Source of the DNA: Actinokineospora baliensis
GTDB lineage: Bacteria; Actinomycetota; Actinomycetes; Mycobacteriales; Pseudonocardiaceae
NCBI RefSeq assembly: GCF_016907695.1
Contig: NZ_JAFBCK010000001.1
Span: 5,754,001 to 5,818,000 of the forward strand
DNA: 64,000 nt
Direction of reading: 5' to 3'
Shown here: piece after piece, positions 61,858 to 64,000 of the stretch
Numbering within the stretch: position 1 is the first letter of the stretch
Layout of the letters: every line of letters starts with the position of its first letter
Translations under genes and position numbers: made by a program
Notes under the pieces: model-generated
The model's input: only the letters and a program-made list of their open reading frames with translations
What the model was told of the DNA's origin: nothing
Database searches by the model: none

Positions 61858-64000
61858 TCCGCCCGGCCCCGGGTGGGTTCTCCCCCACCCGGGTCCTGCG
61901 CGGTAGCGGCTACCCACGCCCGCACCGCGCCCAACCGCGTCCGTGCAGCAGCGGAGAACCCGCCCTGCGCCAACATGTCCGCGAGCGCTTCATCCACTGT
62001 GGACCTATGCCCGGTACGCACAAGCAGTTCGGCGGCGGCGATGCCCGATCCCGCCTGGTGACCGTGGTGCACGGCGATGTCGGTCCAGAGCCGCACCGCC
62101 TGCGGTAGCAGGCCGAACTCGGCGACCTGTCGCGCGACATCGAGCCGGAGTTGGGCGGGGAGGTCTCGCTTGAGCACCTCGACCACGAGCTCGTCGGCGC
62201 CGCGCACGCCATAGACCTCCAGCCAGGACTCGGCGATGTCGGCCAGCGCGCTGTCCTCGATGTTCATGGCGTAGCCGAGCGCCTTGCGGAAAACGCCCGC
62301 CGCCTCGTCGTGCCGCCCGTCTTCGTGCAGGCCCGCCGCCAGCTTCCGAAGTTCGTCGCAGGAACAGAGGTGCAGCTGAGCGAGTACCGCGTCAAGCAGG
62401 TCCGCCCTCGTGCGCTCAGGCGCGTCCGACCCGAAGTCCAGGTGCGCCTCCAGGAGAACACGCGGCTCGGGCTTGCCGTCGACCACGCGCCGAACCAGGT
62501 CTGCCGCCTGGTCGGACATACCTTCGCGGTGCAGCAAAGGCGCCGCCTGCGCGATGAGGGCGGGTGACCTGCCCAGGGCGTCCTCCAGCACGATCGCCCG
62601 GTCGGACTCGTCGCCGACCTTCAGCAGCGTGCGCACCGCCCACCAGTAGTCGTACTTCGTCATCGACGGCTCTGCGATCAGATCGCGCAAGAACGGACGG
62701 GCCAGGGCGGCCTGTCCGCGCGTGGCGAGGGCATCGCCGAAGAACATGCGGTGTTCAAGCGAGAGGGGCCACGCGAGCACCTCTGCCACAAGCGATTCCG
62801 GTGCTGTCCCGGCCGCAAGGACGAGGGCGACCGCCTGCCTCATCTCCGCCACGTCCACCGAGTGGTTGAGGCAGGACCTGGCCAGTGCCGCGGCGTCTTC
62901 GGGGCTGTGCTCGCGGATCGCTTCGGCGCAGCCAAGTACGTGGGCAGCCGGACGTGTCGCGGCGGACTCGACCAAGAGGGCGACCGCGTCGCGCCCTTGC
63001 GCAGCCAGCAGGACTCTCGCCGCCTCGGCGAACTCGTCCGCCGTGCTGTCGACGGCCAGTGCGTTGCGCGCGGCCCACGCGGCGTCCTCGCTCAGGCCGA
63101 CCCGGCCCAGCAGTTCGGCGAGCCCCGCCCAGGTGTGCGTGCCGGTGTCGATGACCCAGTCCGCCCAGGAATCGCGGAACCGCAGCACTCCCGGCTCCGC
63201 CGAACTGCGGCGCGGGACCACATCGGGATCGGCGGCGGTGCGCGGATCCGCGCGGATCGCCGCGACGAGCTCGGTGGCCAACTCGGCGGCCGCGGCCGTC
63301 CTTTCGGCGTCGGCGAGCATCGCGATGTGCGCCATGGTGACCACGTAGTCCGGTGCCGAGCCGCTGGCCAGCCGGGTCACCAGCCGTTCGATCCTGGGTC
63401 CGCTGTCGGCCTCCAGCGCTTCGATCCCGGCGCAGATGTGCAGCAGGACATCGGGTTCGGCCCCGATGGCTTGATCTTCGAGCCAGGCGAGTGCGGCATC
63501 CCGGTCGTCGAGCACGCCCACCGCGACCACGGCTTCGATCCGGATGTAGGGCACCAGGTCGGTGTTCTCCCGCACCCGACGCAACCGTTGCACGACAACG
63601 TCTTGGTGGACCCCGATCGCGGCCAGCACACCGCGGAGCTTGGCCATCAACCGTTGCGGGTCCTCAGCCAGGCGCGAGAGCAGCAGCGCGTCGACGAGGC
63701 GGTCGACGATCTCGGTGGTGATGTCCCGGTCGACCGGGAGGTCGCCGGTCAGCAGCTTGCCCGCGAGGACGACGTGGTCGGTTCCCTTGGCGAGCAGCTC
63801 GCGCAGCACCAGGGTGAGGTCGTTGCCCTGGCTTCCCCACAGCACGAACGTGAACAGCGCGTAGTCCTGTGTGGACGGGCGCAGGCCGCGCTCGATCCAA
63901 TCGTCCATCGCGGTGAAAGCGGGGTCGATGGCGCGGGCGTGGTTGCGGGCGGCGATGAACTCGGCGAAGGACTGGTGGGAGAAGCGCAGTGTGTCCTCGG
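61851..64000 (-). CDS. partial NACHT-like STAND protein (C-terminal part)
   Basis: Open to the right edge of the window. The visible 716 codons begin DTLRFSHQSFAEFIAARN, the motif that ends a NACHT/STAND ATPase domain (FxHxSFxEFxAA), followed by long helical repeats of TPR/HEAT type to the end. The P-loop must lie beyond the window. Its stop overlaps the discoidin gene by 7 bp. Related proteins act as pathogen-sensing or signalling switches; a defence role is possible but unproven. Confidence 0.7.
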   Translation of the reverse strand, partial: EDTLRFSHQSFAEFIAARNHARAIDPAFTAMDDWIERGLRPSTQDYALFTFVLWGSQGNDLTLVLRELLAKGTDHVVLAGKLLTGDLPVDRDITTEIVDRLVDALLLSRLAEDPQRLMAKLRGVLAAIGVHQDVVVQRLRRVRENTDLVPYIRIEAVVAVGVLDDRDAALAWLEDQAIGAEPDVLLHICAGIEALEADSGPRIERLVTRLASGSAPDYVVTMAHIAMLADAERTAAAAELATELVAAIRADPRTAADPDVVPRRSSAEPGVLRFRDSWADWVIDTGTHTWAGLAELLGRVGLSEDAAWAARNALAVDSTADEFAEAARVLLAAQGRDAVALLVESAATRPAAHVLGCAEAIREHSPEDAAALARSCLNHSVDVAEMRQAVALVLAAGTAPESLVAEVLAWPLSLEHRMFFGDALATRGQAALARPFLRDLIAEPSMTKYDYWWAVRTLLKVGDESDRAIVLEDALGRSPALIAQAAPLLHREGMSDQAADLVRRVVDGKPEPRVLLEAHLDFGSDAPERTRADLLDAVLAQLHLCSCDELRKLAAGLHEDGRHDEAAGVFRKALGYAMNIEDSALADIAESWLEVYGVRGADELVVEVLKRDLPAQLRLDVARQVAEFGLLPQAVRLWTDIAVHHGHQAGSGIAAAELLVRTGHRSTVDEALADMLAQGGFSAAARTRLGAVRAWVAATAQDPGGGEPTRGRADQ

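Overview
The window is high-GC (roughly 70 %) DNA with actinomycete codon usage, GTG/TTG starts and many 4-base stop/start overlaps. Scr1-type HTH/DUF397, CGNR, SARP-BTAD, streptogrisin-type protease and DUF5753 genes point to an actinomycete, most likely of the Pseudonocardiales (Actinokineospora/Saccharothrix/Lentzea-like). The genus is an inference. I saw no rRNA, tRNA, CRISPR array, transposase or integrase. It reads as accessory chromosomal-arm content: regulators, secreted hydrolases, uptake operons and small orphan systems.

Layout. 0.2-7.8 kb: two AfsR-like STAND NTPases flank a minus-strand two-gene operon made of an unlisted 34-residue peptide and a ThiF/E1-like adenylyltransferase with a PqqD-like N-terminus, a candidate RiPP-type system. 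7.9-16.7 kb: small enzymes and regulators. These include a DJ-1/PfpI protein divergent from a NemR-like TetR with two palindromic operators, an epimerase-TetR pair, a VOC protein, a GNAT protein, and a predicted deaminase toxin with an eCIS-cargo-like LQRQAGN motif. 16.8-29.5 kb: a LysR gene diverges from a long operon: cysteine-containing leader peptide, LLM flavin monooxygenase, five-gene oligopeptide-type ABC importer, second LLM paralogue, FAD monooxygenase, a duplication scar, a third LLM and an alpha/beta hydrolase. The leader peptide suggests organosulfur scavenging controlled by cysteine supply.

29.7-33.7 kb: secreted trypsin-like protease, an HTH/beta-domain protein, and an unknown overlapping two-gene unit whose first protein carries HEKTH. 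33.7-40.1 kb: a minus-strand MocR-OsmC-LivK-LivHM(fused)-LivG-LivF operon for branched-chain amino acid-type uptake. 40.3-50.5 kb: MFS exporter, DUF3883 nuclease-like protein, CGNR regulator, methyltransferase, quinone oxidoreductase, small secreted proteins, and a DUF418-kinase-regulator-maleylpyruvate isomerase operon. 50.9-64 kb: an unknown 419-residue protein, two copies of a ~145-bp inverted-repeat element, a streptogrisin-like and a subtilisin-like protease, a second HTH/beta-domain paralogue again beside a protease, a Scr1/DUF397 pair, an internally deleted YceI gene, a discoidin-domain secreted protein, and the C-terminal part of a NACHT-like STAND protein running off the right edge.

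How they fit together: the best-supported functional units are the sulfur-type uptake/oxidation operon, the Liv operon, the DesK-type two-component operon and the DJ-1/TetR pair. The least explained are the peptide/ThiF operon, the deaminase toxin, the HEKTH pair and the protease-linked HTH paralogues.
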